Shown one piece after another: positions 17,610 to 25,709 of a stretch of 64,000 nucleotides of DNA; the stretch's first letter is position 1, and the number at the start of each line of letters is the position of its first letter. Where the stretch lies: the NCBI RefSeq assembly GCF_048323675.1, contig NZ_JBLWFK010000003.1:124001-188000 (forward strand), written 5' to 3'. Below the pieces are notes generated by a model that saw nothing but the letters and a program-made list of their open reading frames with translations, ran no database searches and was not told where the DNA came from. The position numbers and the translations under genes are program-made. The stretch is from Mangrovimicrobium sp048323675. GTDB taxonomy: Bacteria > Pseudomonadota > Gammaproteobacteria > Pseudomonadales > Halieaceae.

Positions 17610-18017
17610 ATGCCGGTCTCAAAACTGAAAGAACTTCCCAAGGGTGGCGGCGGTCGCTGGCCCCTGTGTGGCGAAGGTTTCCGCTCGGTGAAGTGGGGTG
17701 ACCTCGAGGTGGGTTACACCACTGCAGGCCCGATGACCGCAGCCGCCGCCTACGAGGGACTTCCCGGCGGCATCTGTATGTGCCCCCACTACGGCTACGT
17801 TTTCAAGGGCCGCATTCGCTGCACCTATCCAGACTCAACATGGGAAGACGAAGTTGCCGAAACCGGCGACGTGTATTTTTTCCGACCCGGCCATCACCTG
17901 ATCTACGAGGAGTCCACCGAGGCGCTGGAGCTGAACCCGGCAGATGCGCTCGAAGTCCTGATGGATCATGTGGAGGCGTATGCACAACGACAACTCGCGC
18001 AAAGCCGGGATGAATAG
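17610..18017 (+). CDS. Cupin-like protein
   Basis: A 135-residue protein with AAGGAAATATCGCTT before the ATG. Its centre reads as a small single-domain beta-barrel of the cupin type: CPHYGYVFKGRIRCTYPD, then TGDVYFFRPGHHLIYEE. The usual metal-binding His pattern is only partly kept. Function is unknown. It is the only rightward gene between two leftward operons and is divergent from the PQQ dehydrogenase, across a 167-base AT-rich gap that could serve both. Confidence 0.6.
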   Translation: MPVSKLKELPKGGGGRWPLCGEGFRSVKWGDLEVGYTTAGPMTAAAAYEGLPGGICMCPHYGYVFKGRIRCTYPDSTWEDEVAETGDVYFFRPGHHLIYEESTEALELNPADALEVLMDHVEAYAQRQLAQSRDE

Positions 18018-18058
18018 CGATAGCCAGAGACAATCTGGCCGTTGTTTGCCCGCCGTAA

Positions 18059-18337
18059 TCACCAGTCGAAATCCACGACAATCAAGTCAACGACTGCTCC
18101 GGGTGCTTTTCGAATCCCTGGGAACCCATATTCGTTCCCGGCATCAGAACCCGGCCAGGCGGGTGCACCCCAGCCCTGGTGGGCCAGGCGTTCGATCCAC
18201 AGATCCAGATCGTGGCCGAGATCCTCGTCCAGGCCCGCCTCCTCCATGCCGGCGGTTTTGCCCGCCAGCGAAGGTGGAAAATTTTCAGCAATAAAATGGC
18301 GCACGCTGCTGCGAAATGTCTCGAGCTCAGCCTGCAT
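18059..18337 (-). pseudogene. Acyl-CoA dehydrogenase N-terminal remnant
   Basis: The 92-residue frame starts well (AGGTAACCAC before the ATG; MQAELETFRSSVRHFIAENFP) and reads like the first 60 residues of an acyl-CoA dehydrogenase, including LDLWIERLAHQGWGAPAWP. After that the similarity ends and the frame stops, whereas the family needs about 380 residues. The rest of the gene is absent: the next 40 bases lead into the rightward cupin-like gene. It lies 53 bases downstream of the molybdenum hydroxylase large subunit, so the operon probably once ended with a full dehydrogenase that has been deleted. Confidence 0.6.
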
Positions 18338-18390
18338 GTGGTTACCTGTTGCGAGTCTGAATTTAAAACTGCGGCTGCCGTGCAGCCACG

Positions 18391-20589
18391 TCAGGCCAGC
18401 TTCAGCGGCAAGTCGCGCAGGCGCTGCCCGGTGGCCGCAAACAGGGCATTGGCCACTGCCGGTGCCACCGCCGGCACACCGATTTCGCCCAGGCCTGTTG
18501 GTGCTTCATCACTGGCCACGAAGTGCACTTCGATCTCCGGCACTTCATCCATGCGCAGCACCGGCAGATCGTGGAAGTTACTCTGCTCTGCCCGCCCGTC
18601 GCGGAAAGTAACCGGCGCCTTCAGCGCAGCGCCCAGGCCATAGACGATGGCCCCTTCGATCTGGGCGTGGGCACCGTCCGGGTTGATAACGCGGCCACAA
18701 TCCACGGCGGCGACTATCCGCTCCACGCGGAAAGAGCCGTCATCGACAGCGACCTCTGCCACCATCGCGCAATAGGAACCGAAGGGGTTCGAAATGGCCA
18801 CGCCCTGCGCCAGCCCCGCTCGTGCCTGCCCCCAGTTGGCCCGGGCGGCGGCCAGCTCCAGCACCGCGCGATGGCGGGAGTCCGCAGGCAGATGACGCCG
18901 ACGAAATTCCACTGGGTCGTGCCCGGCGCTGTGACTCAGCTCATCCATGAAGGATTCCACCGCGAAGACGTTATAGGACTGCGATACCGAGCGCCAGACA
19001 CCCACCGGGATACCCGGGTCGTACTGGATGGTGGCCACGCGCAGATTGCTGACGCGGTAGGGGATTTCAGCACCGTCGGCGGCGATGGGATCAAAATCCG
19101 CCAACACCGGACCAATTTTGCGGCCGAGGCTGCGCGCGGTGGCGCTGGGTATCCAGCTGGGCAGTTTGGTCGCCATCGCCTCAACCGCAAGACCGCTGAT
19201 GATGCTGGCCGACACCACGCTGTGCTGCCAGCTGACGATATGGCCCGCCTCATCCACGCCCCCGTCCAGCTGGTGCAGGGACGACGGACGGTAGAAATCG
19301 TGTTGCATGTCGTCTTCCCGCGACCACTGCAGTTTCACCGGCACGCCCGGCATCTGCCGCGCAATGGCAGCCACTTCGCCGACGAAGTCGGGATAGCCGC
19401 GACGGCCAAAGCCGCCGCCCAGGAGCGTGGTGTGAACGGTGACCTGGTCGCGCGGCACCTGCGCGAAGTGGGCGGCGATGGCGCGACAGATATCGGGTGA
19501 CTGATTCGGCGCCCACACCACACACTGCGGACCGCCTGCGCTTTCGCTGTACAGCGCGGTGGCATTCTGTGGCTCCATGGTACTGTGGTGGGTATAGGGC
19601 GCCGAGTAGCGACTGCTGAGCTGCCGCCCAGGCGGCAACTGCACCTGGGTGATATCGCCCTCTTCCAGCCGGACCCTGGCCTCACCGCTGGCCAATGCGG
19701 CCGCCTGGCTGGCGCTGATCGCGGCGCTGTCGAGATTCGCCAGCGGCCCTTTGTCCCAGCTCACCTGCAGCGCCTGGGCCGCCTGGCGCGCCTGCCAATA
19801 ACTGTCCGCGACAATCGCCACCCCGCTGTGCACGGGAAACGCGGCCACCACCCCCGGCTTGCCCGAGATGCTCGCCTGATCCCAGGCATCGAGGCTGCCG
19901 CCATAGTGGGGACAGCGCACGATGACCGCGGTTTTCAGGTTCTCCTGCTGCACATCGATGCCGAATTGCGCGCGGCCGGTGGCCTTTTCCACACCGTCCA
20001 GGCGCGGCAGCGACGTGCCTATCCAGCGGTAATCCGCCGGCGACTTCAACTGGAAACCAATGTCGCGGAACTGCCCCGCGTCTGCCGCCAGGTCGGCGTA
20101 GGCCAGCCGCGCGCCGGTTGCGGGGTTGATCACCACGCCGTTGTCGGTGCGGCACCCGGCCGCCGGAATCTCCCAGCGCCGCGCCGCGGTCGCCAGCAAC
20201 ATGGCTCTGGCTGCCGCACCGGCTTCGCGCAGGGATTGCCAGCTGCCCGCCACACTGGTGCTGCCACCGGTGATTTGCAACTTCGCCGCGGGATCCGCAA
20301 AAGCCGGGTGCAAGCCGGCCATGGCGATCTCCAGCCGCGCCGGATCAAAGTCCAGCTCTTCACCGATGAGCATGGGCAGCGAGGTCATTACTCCCTGTCC
20401 CATCTCCACCTTGTGCAACTGGAAGATAACCCTTCCGTCAGTGGTGATCTGCAGCCAGGCATTGGGCTGGAAGCTGCCCTCCTGCGTTCCCGGGACTGGC
20501 GGTGACGAGCGTCCGAGGGTCAGGCCAATTATCAATCCGCCTCCCACCAGGCCACTGCCAATGAGGAACTTGCGACGACTGAGGCTCAT
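18391..20589 (-). CDS. Molybdenum hydroxylase large subunit (IorB/xanthine dehydrogenase family)
   Basis: A 732-residue molybdopterin-binding subunit resembling isoquinoline 1-oxidoreductase beta and aldehyde dehydrogenase large subunits. It has a twin-arginine signal (SRRKFLIGSGLVGGGLIIG), so the holoenzyme is probably exported. Molybdopterin-contacting stretches include GGGFGRRGYPDFVGEVA near residue 395, VGVWRSVSQSYNVFAVESF near 530 and the catalytic glutamate in GLGEIGVPAVAPAVANAL near the C-terminus. It hydroxylates an N-heterocycle or aldehyde with water-derived oxygen. The start overlaps the stop of the iron-sulfur subunit by four bases (ATGA), indicating translational coupling. Confidence 0.9.
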   Translation of the reverse strand: MSLSRRKFLIGSGLVGGGLIIGLTLGRSSPPVPGTQEGSFQPNAWLQITTDGRVIFQLHKVEMGQGVMTSLPMLIGEELDFDPARLEIAMAGLHPAFADPAAKLQITGGSTSVAGSWQSLREAGAAARAMLLATAARRWEIPAAGCRTDNGVVINPATGARLAYADLAADAGQFRDIGFQLKSPADYRWIGTSLPRLDGVEKATGRAQFGIDVQQENLKTAVIVRCPHYGGSLDAWDQASISGKPGVVAAFPVHSGVAIVADSYWQARQAAQALQVSWDKGPLANLDSAAISASQAAALASGEARVRLEEGDITQVQLPPGRQLSSRYSAPYTHHSTMEPQNATALYSESAGGPQCVVWAPNQSPDICRAIAAHFAQVPRDQVTVHTTLLGGGFGRRGYPDFVGEVAAIARQMPGVPVKLQWSREDDMQHDFYRPSSLHQLDGGVDEAGHIVSWQHSVVSASIISGLAVEAMATKLPSWIPSATARSLGRKIGPVLADFDPIAADGAEIPYRVSNLRVATIQYDPGIPVGVWRSVSQSYNVFAVESFMDELSHSAGHDPVEFRRRHLPADSRHRAVLELAAARANWGQARAGLAQGVAISNPFGSYCAMVAEVAVDDGSFRVERIVAAVDCGRVINPDGAHAQIEGAIVYGLGAALKAPVTFRDGRAEQSNFHDLPVLRMDEVPEIEVHFVASDEAPTGLGEIGVPAVAPAVANALFAATGQRLRDLPLKLA

Positions 20590-21095
20590 GCGGCTGGCGC
20601 TCCACTGACATCACTGGGGTCGTAGAACTGCACCGAGCTGGACTGGATCTCCATGGTCGCCGCCGCCTGCTGAATGGCACTGAGAATGCGCGGGTAGGTG
20701 CCACAGCGGCAGATATTGCCGGACATGGCGCTGCGTATCTCCGCCCTGGACGGCCTGGCGTTGCTCGCCAACAGACTGACCGCTGACATGATCTGGCCCG
20801 ACTGGCAGTAGCCGCACTGCGCCACGTTGCCGGCAATCCAGGCCTGTTGTACCGGGTGATTTCCACCCAGGCCCTCGATGGTGGTAATGCTTTTACCCGC
20901 CACCGCCGCCACCGGCAGCACGCAGGTGCGGGTGGCCACACCGTCCACCAGCACCGTACAGGCACCGCACAGACCGGCGCCACAACCGAACTTCGTACCC
21001 AGCAGCTGCAACTCGTCGCGCAGCACCCACAACAGTGGTGTATCGGCCGCCGAGCTGACCATGACGGACTGATTATTCAATGCAAAGGTCGTCAT
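20586..21095 (-). CDS. Molybdenum hydroxylase [2Fe-2S] small subunit
   Basis: The start is the ATG at 21095 (MTTFALNNQSVM), since upstream residues are not family-like and overlap the sulfotransferase gene. The 169-residue protein has the plant-ferredoxin cluster site C38-x4-C43-x2-C46 (CGAGLCGAC) with a fourth Cys near 58, and the second cluster site CGYCQSGQ with CRCGTY, each in the normal order. It passes electrons from the molybdenum subunit to an acceptor, probably a cytochrome since no FAD subunit gene is nearby. The folded subunit would be co-exported with the Tat-tagged large subunit. Confidence 0.93.
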   Translation of the reverse strand: MTTFALNNQSVMVSSAADTPLLWVLRDELQLLGTKFGCGAGLCGACTVLVDGVATRTCVLPVAAVAGKSITTIEGLGGNHPVQQAWIAGNVAQCGYCQSGQIMSAVSLLASNARPSRAEIRSAMSGNICRCGTYPRILSAIQQAAATMEIQSSSVQFYDPSDVSGAPAA

Positions 21096-21105
21096 GCCCT
21101 GGGCC

Positions 21106-22278
21106 TCAGCCCGCAATACGCGCGAGACCTTCGGCTTCCCGCGGAATGCCAAAGCGCTGGATATAGTCACTGTATTCCTCGGCAACTTGGCCGGCGTCCA
21201 GGCCCCACTGTTCGATGGTGTAGTCGTTGCTCCCACGGGCATTCTTGGGGTTGTCACGGTGCCAGGCGCCAACGGCCTCGGCCACGGCGTCTGGCGTCTC
21301 GATTCCCACACCGGCGTGGATGCGGCGCATCTCTGCCACGGGATCCTTCACTAGGCTGTAGTAATCGACATGGACAACCCTGCCTGCGTGCTCACCCCGA
21401 TCGAAGGCCATGATCCGGTCGATGTGGCGGCGGATAAAATAGCGCATCTGCCGCCCGACCTCGTGGGGATCGACCGGTTCGGCGCTGCGCATGCTGCGCA
21501 GGTTGAAGGTCATCTTGCAGATCGAGGCGAGTGTCTGGACCGGGTCGCGATGAGTCATCAGGAAACGCGCGTCCGGGTAGACCTCAAGAATCTCGTTCAT
21601 GCCAATGACGTGATTCGGGTACTTGAGCGCCCAGGGTTTGGTCTCGAGCTTCCACTGCAGGAGCTGCAGCTGGCGCTTGTGAATGCGGTAGCTTGCCACC
21701 AGGTCGAGTTCATCGAGGAGATAATCGAAGTATTCCGGCACATTGAACAGATTGTGCAGGCCGGCTGCGCCGTAGCTCTGCTGGAGGAAGGCATGGCACT
21801 CGTCGGACCCGTCGGCATCGTAGAGATGCATCGAGTCGAAGCCCTCGAAAGTCGGCCTGGCTTTCAGGGCTTCCATGAACTGCGTCTTGCGCCGCTCTAC
21901 GGACTGCGGATCGAACCCGGGGGGCGGGTTGGGCATCATGCTCTGCCAGGTACGGATCAGGCGGAAGCGCTCATCGCGATCGAACAGGTACTGGAAGTAG
22001 GTAGTTCCGGAGCGCGGCAATCCCTCAAGGAACAAGGGCGATGCGATCACCTCATCGGCGACCTCCGGGTGCTCCTGTAACCAGCGCTGGGCTTCAATAC
22101 GATTGGCGTTTTCAGCGACGAACTGGTGAAGGGTCATCGCTTCACCTTCGGGCGACAGGCCGCCAGTGCGCTGCAGCGAATCCACCAGTCGTTCGAGATT
22201 GGTTCGCACCGATGTGTCGGAATCCGCCTGGCCGGCTCGCTGTTCCGCTTCTGAAATGATCGTTGCCGCGTTCAACAT
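21106..22278 (-). CDS. Sulfotransferase family protein
   Basis: A 390-residue PAPS-dependent sulfotransferase-like protein. The 5'-phosphosulfate loop PLFLEGLPRSGTTYFQYLF is near residue 85, and the 3'-phosphate loop with DARFLMTHRDPVQTLASICK near 235; the C-terminal tail (IEQWGLDAGQVAEEYSDYIQRFGI) is typical of the bacterial Sulfotransfer_3 group. AAGGATTCACAGG precedes the ATG. It is the first gene of an operon with the molybdenum hydroxylase, ten bases ahead of the small subunit. This pairing is unusual: perhaps the enzyme conjugates a hydroxylated product, or acts by another transfer chemistry. No PAPS synthesis gene is in the window. Confidence 0.82.
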   Translation of the reverse strand: MLNAATIISEAEQRAGQADSDTSVRTNLERLVDSLQRTGGLSPEGEAMTLHQFVAENANRIEAQRWLQEHPEVADEVIASPLFLEGLPRSGTTYFQYLFDRDERFRLIRTWQSMMPNPPPGFDPQSVERRKTQFMEALKARPTFEGFDSMHLYDADGSDECHAFLQQSYGAAGLHNLFNVPEYFDYLLDELDLVASYRIHKRQLQLLQWKLETKPWALKYPNHVIGMNEILEVYPDARFLMTHRDPVQTLASICKMTFNLRSMRSAEPVDPHEVGRQMRYFIRRHIDRIMAFDRGEHAGRVVHVDYYSLVKDPVAEMRRIHAGVGIETPDAVAEAVGAWHRDNPKNARGSNDYTIEQWGLDAGQVAEEYSDYIQRFGIPREAEGLARIAG

Positions 22279-22491
22279 CCTGTGAATCCTTAAAATTCTG
22301 CTACTGGTGTGGGCTCAAACCGGGGTTTAACCTGGTCGCGAAATCCATCGCAGGAAAAACGCGCGCCGGGAAGAGGGCTGACTGCGAGTACTTCCCGGCG
22401 CTGGAGGGCATGAGGCGCAGAACGCATCCTCACCTGTTTCGATTGCGCGTGCAACTGCGGGGCCAGTTGCAGCGCCGGTCATTCAGGAGCG

Positions 22492-23004
22492 CTATTTGCT
22501 GGAGGGCTTTACCGCGTTCTTCCAGTCTTCCTGGTTGGCGGCGCAGGTTTTTTCCGCCTTGTCCCACCAGGCTTCGTTGTGCGACAGGTTGACGAAGTCG
22601 AAGCTGGTTTTATGCCGCATTTCCAGCACTTCGACACCCTCCGGCCCCGGCACGTACACATAGGGCACCCCGGCGGGCACGAAGAAGCAGTCCATCGGGC
22701 CGAGCTCCTCGGTCCCCAGTTTCAGGCTGCCGGCAATGACGTAGTACATGCAGTCGGAGTCGTGGGAATGGCGCATCAGCGGGTAGTCTTTTTTCAACCA
22801 GGCGTAGGTCAGGGCGAATCCCGGTACATTCACCAGCACCTTGAGTTCATCGCCTTCGAGATAGCCGGACTGTACCAGCCGCTTGATACCCTCGACCTGG
22901 ACTTCGCTCATGGGCTTCATTTCCATGCAGCCTTCCTCGACCAGGCCTTTGGCCTCGCTGGCGCGGTAGATTTTTAACTGTTGCCGTTCTGTGGTCTCGC
23001 TCAT
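22492..23004 (-). CDS. Cupin-domain protein
   Basis: A 170-residue protein with a near-consensus AAGGAGG ribosome binding site. One cupin barrel spans about residues 60-130: LMRHSHDSDCMYYVIAGSLK holds the His-x-His metal ligands of motif 1, and GPMDCFFVPAGVPYVYVPG is motif 2. A C-terminal amphipathic segment rich in Trp follows. Single-domain cupins near dioxygenases may be isomerases, thiol or ring dioxygenases, or sensors. It is the last gene of the leftward NTF2 - PhyH - PhyH - cupin operon. Function unknown. Confidence 0.72.
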   Translation of the reverse strand: MSETTERQQLKIYRASEAKGLVEEGCMEMKPMSEVQVEGIKRLVQSGYLEGDELKVLVNVPGFALTYAWLKKDYPLMRHSHDSDCMYYVIAGSLKLGTEELGPMDCFFVPAGVPYVYVPGPEGVEVLEMRHKTSFDFVNLSHNEAWWDKAEKTCAANQEDWKNAVKPSSK

Positions 23005-23034
23005 TGCAGCCTCCTTGTTTTATCGGTGCCTTGC

Positions 23035-23826
23035 TTATGCTGTATTTCTGGCGGTATCCGGCAGGCGGGTCATCGCCGCACCGATGCGGGTATTGCCAGT
23101 CGGGGTGACGCCGAACAGTGCCTTGGTGCGCGCATCCATGGACGATTGTACTTCGGCCGGAAGGCACAGCGCCCAGTTGGCCTGGGGTCGGATGAAATCC
23201 GTCGAATAATAGGCAAACATCATACGCCGCTGCTCGTCCACGCTGGTATTGCATCCCGAGGTATGCCACAGGCGCCCCTCCATCGCGACGAAAGAGCCCG
23301 CCGGCGCCTCGAAGGGCAGGGTCTGTTGCAGCGCGTTCTCCGGCACCTCTTCAAGCGTGGTGAAGCGGTGGCTGCCGGGCAGGTACCGGGTGGCGCCGTT
23401 GCCTTCATGGACGTCGTCCAGGCACCAGATGACGTTCATAGCCCAGGGATGGTGCCAGGGGCCGGGGATCACCAGCGCCTGGTCCGAGTGCAGGTTCATG
23501 GAGCCGGAACCCGGAAGGGCGATATTCGCCGTGAAATTGGAGACGATGTAATTCTCGCCGATGGCGGCGGCCACCGCGTCCAGCGCGTCACTACGCACCA
23601 GCAGGTCGATGAATACCGGGGCGATCGCGGGCAGGTTGTTGACCCGGATATTGCGGTCATTCGGGTCCAGGGTGGCAATATGGGTGCCGCCCATAATCTG
23701 CCGGGTAATTGCCACGCCGCGCTCGAGGCCGGCGCGTGCGAGTTCGAGTTCCCCGGGGGTCAGCGCGTTCTCGACGATGCAGAAACCCTGCTCCTCGATC
23801 TGGCTGCGCATTTCCTGCTGGTTCAT
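23035..23826 (-). CDS. Phytanoyl-CoA dioxygenase (PhyH) family protein 1
   Basis: A 263-residue Fe(II)/2-oxoglutarate dioxygenase of the PhyH family. The iron ligands are the His and Asp of NLHSDQALV near residue 118 and the distal His in GRLWHTSGCN near 188; the 2-oxoglutarate-binding Arg follows in EQRRMMFAYYS. GATRYLPGSHRF is a family-typical loop. GAGGT ten bases before the ATG is a suitable ribosome binding site. PhyH proteins hydroxylate CoA esters or free small molecules such as ectoine or alkaloids; the substrate is not evident. The next gene upstream encodes a second, divergent PhyH protein. Confidence 0.85.
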   Translation of the reverse strand: MNQQEMRSQIEEQGFCIVENALTPGELELARAGLERGVAITRQIMGGTHIATLDPNDRNIRVNNLPAIAPVFIDLLVRSDALDAVAAAIGENYIVSNFTANIALPGSGSMNLHSDQALVIPGPWHHPWAMNVIWCLDDVHEGNGATRYLPGSHRFTTLEEVPENALQQTLPFEAPAGSFVAMEGRLWHTSGCNTSVDEQRRMMFAYYSTDFIRPQANWALCLPAEVQSSMDARTKALFGVTPTGNTRIGAAMTRLPDTARNTA

Positions 23827-23870
23827 ATTATTGCTACCTCGTTAAAATCCAGCCTGACTCTTGCCTGGAG

Positions 23871-24674
23871 CTACTCCGGCGAGACACCGTTGACCAGGCC
23901 AAAACCGTAGGTCTTGTAACCGAGGAGGGTCAGCATTTCCTCCGAGGCGAACTGGCGGATTTCCGGCTTCAGGGCCAGGAACCAGTTCTCCTGTGTACGG
24001 ACGTAGGTTTTGGTGTACCAGGAAAATATGCCGGCGCGAGTCTGGTCCTGCGAACTGTTTACGCCGGTCTTGTGCCACAGGCGGCTTTCGAACACGATCA
24101 TCGAACCCGCCGGCGCTTCCAGCGCCACGGTACCAACGCCCATCTCCTCCACCGTGACGCTGCGATTCAGCTTGTGGCTGCCCGGGACAATGCGGGTGGC
24201 GCCGTTGGCCTCCGTAAAATCGTCGATCGCCCAGGCCACGTTGAGCCCCTGTGGGCCGGTAGTCGGCCAGGGTTCGGCGAGGAAGGTCTGGTCCGCGTGC
24301 AGGTGGCCGCCCGCGCAACCGGGACTGCAGATATTGGCGGAAATATTGCCCAGCAGGGCTGGCCAACCGATCGTCTCGCGCACGTATTCCAGCGCCATCG
24401 GGTGTTCCGCCAGGTCCTCGAACAGGGGATCCCGGCTCAACACGTTCCAGATACGCTGGGTCAGCGACTGGTCGCCGATATCCAGTGCAAACTGCTCGAT
24501 TTCCCGGCCGCGCATCCGGTCCGATTCTGCGGCACGGTAGAGAGCGTCGCGGGTACGCTTCAAAGCGTCGCCGCAAAGCACCTCCGGCACCACCGTAAAA
24601 CCGAGGTCGCGAAGATTGGCAAGGCCGGTGGCCAGATCCCGGGTTGGCGCGGGAAGCGTTTCAATCGCGCTCAT
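23871..24674 (-). CDS. Phytanoyl-CoA dioxygenase (PhyH) family protein 2
   Basis: A 267-residue PhyH-family dioxygenase. HLHADQTFL holds the first His and Asp ligands, GATRIVPGSHKL follows, and ESRLWHKTGVN holds the distal His with the 2-oxoglutarate Arg in DQTRAGIFSWY. It shares layout but limited sequence with the neighbouring PhyH protein, so the two probably act in sequence or form a heteromer rather than being a recent duplication. Its start overlaps the NTF2-like gene by 14 bases, with GAGGT inside that gene. Confidence 0.85.
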   Translation of the reverse strand: MSAIETLPAPTRDLATGLANLRDLGFTVVPEVLCGDALKRTRDALYRAAESDRMRGREIEQFALDIGDQSLTQRIWNVLSRDPLFEDLAEHPMALEYVRETIGWPALLGNISANICSPGCAGGHLHADQTFLAEPWPTTGPQGLNVAWAIDDFTEANGATRIVPGSHKLNRSVTVEEMGVGTVALEAPAGSMIVFESRLWHKTGVNSSQDQTRAGIFSWYTKTYVRTQENWFLALKPEIRQFASEEMLTLLGYKTYGFGLVNGVSPE

Positions 24675-25056
24675 AGACTGGTACCTCGAGTGATCTGGAC
24701 AGGTCTATGTACTCGTCGAGGCGGGAGATCTTCCCCCCCTGGAAGCGAACGAAAATACAGCAGAATTTGGCCTTCAGGGCGCCATCGTCCCCGCGCAGGA
24801 AGAAACGATGCCGCTGTACCAGGCCGGAGGGAATGGGATCCCATTCCACGGAGTCGATGCGGTTTTCCGCGAAGCCCGCGAACAGACCCTGCCAGCTTCC
24901 TGCAGCCTGCTCAAGGGACAGTTCCACCCCGTCAAAATTGTGCCAGAACACCGCTTCCGGACGACAACAGGCGATTGCACCCTGCAGGTCCTTGCGGCTC
25001 AGGGCTTGATAGAAATTGGCGACGACTTCCGCCATCGCAGCAGGGCTTGCGGACAA
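24661..25056 (-). CDS. SnoaL/NTF2-like protein
   Basis: A protein of up to 131 residues with the SnoaL fold: helix MAEVVANFYQALSRKDLQGAIACC, then VFWHNFDGVELS, strands HRFFLRGDDG and KAKFCCIFVRFQGGKISRLDEYID. The end with LDEYID is typical of the limonene epoxide hydrolase/ketosteroid isomerase-like group. The start is either TTG at 25056, behind a G-rich AAGGGGGGGGTGGT, or ATG at 25035. It is the first gene of the PhyH operon. Its active-site residues do not settle the reaction. Confidence 0.72.
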   Translation of the reverse strand: MSASPAAMAEVVANFYQALSRKDLQGAIACCRPEAVFWHNFDGVELSLEQAAGSWQGLFAGFAENRIDSVEWDPIPSGLVQRHRFFLRGDDGALKAKFCCIFVRFQGGKISRLDEYIDLSRSLEVPVYERD

Positions 25057-25133
25057 ACCACCCCCCCCTTCTGTTTATCGGAATACAGGGACGAAGGGGC
25101 AGTGTACGGTCAGCTATACCGCCAATCAATAGC

Positions 25134-25146
25134 TGACTATCTGTTA
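25134..25146. promoter_or_regulatory. TGACTATCTGTTA box before the PhyH operon
   Basis: The sequence matches ten of thirteen bases of the palindrome at 10850 and lies about 80 bases before the NTF2-PhyH operon. The 10-mer CTGACTATCT recurs at 25678-25687, before the next NTF2-like gene. A shared regulator is possible but weakly supported. Confidence 0.3.
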
Positions 25147-25288
25147 TTTTTTGTCCGGTTCACTTTCACCGGCAATCGCTTCACGCCAGGCGGCACGACC
25201 AAGCCGCGGGGCGCAGCGTTGCGCGCCATTTCCCGCCCTGCGACAAGTCCTTGATATTGAAACGATTAGCCAACCATGTAGTGAGGCG

Positions 25289-25666
25289 CTATTGGGGTAT
25301 CGGCGTCTGCTGGTAGGCCAGCAGGCGCCAGTCGTCGCCTTCCCGGGCCCATACGGACAGCGAGCGGTTGTCGATGGCCCTCGGCCGCCCCGCGACTTCC
25401 ACGTCGGCTGTCAGGCGGGAAAAGAGCAGGGCCGTATCCCCCTGCTCGACGACCCGGGTATCACTCACGGCGAGGGATTTGTAGATGATTGTCCCCGAAC
25501 GCAGCTTGTCCAGCAGGGTCGGTTTGTCGTCGTAGGTCGCCGTCAGGTGGCCGAAGGACAGGCGCTCCGACAGCAGGGGCGCCAGCGCATCGGCATCGCC
25601 GGCGCGCAGGGCGGCACAGCGTTTTTCCTCATTTGCGAGAATGGTAGGGGCGATTTCGGAACTCAT
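25289..25666 (-). CDS. SnoaL/DUF4440-like NTF2-fold protein
   Basis: The start is the ATG at 25666, with GTGGAGAAATTG giving a ribosome binding site; an in-frame GTG four codons upstream is less likely. The 125-residue protein has the DUF4440/SnoaL pattern: ILANEEKRCAALRAGDADALAPLLSERLSFGH, then DTRVVEQGDTALLFSRLTADVEV and RSLSVWAREGDDWRLLAYQQTP. It is a small alpha+beta barrel of unknown role, 43 bases behind the acyl-CoA ligase gene and probably cotranscribed with it. Confidence 0.72.
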   Translation of the reverse strand: MSSEIAPTILANEEKRCAALRAGDADALAPLLSERLSFGHLTATYDDKPTLLDKLRSGTIIYKSLAVSDTRVVEQGDTALLFSRLTADVEVAGRPRAIDNRSLSVWAREGDDWRLLAYQQTPIPQ

Positions 25667-25709
25667 CAATTTCTCCACTGACTATCTTATCGGTACTTGC
25701 AGAACGGGA

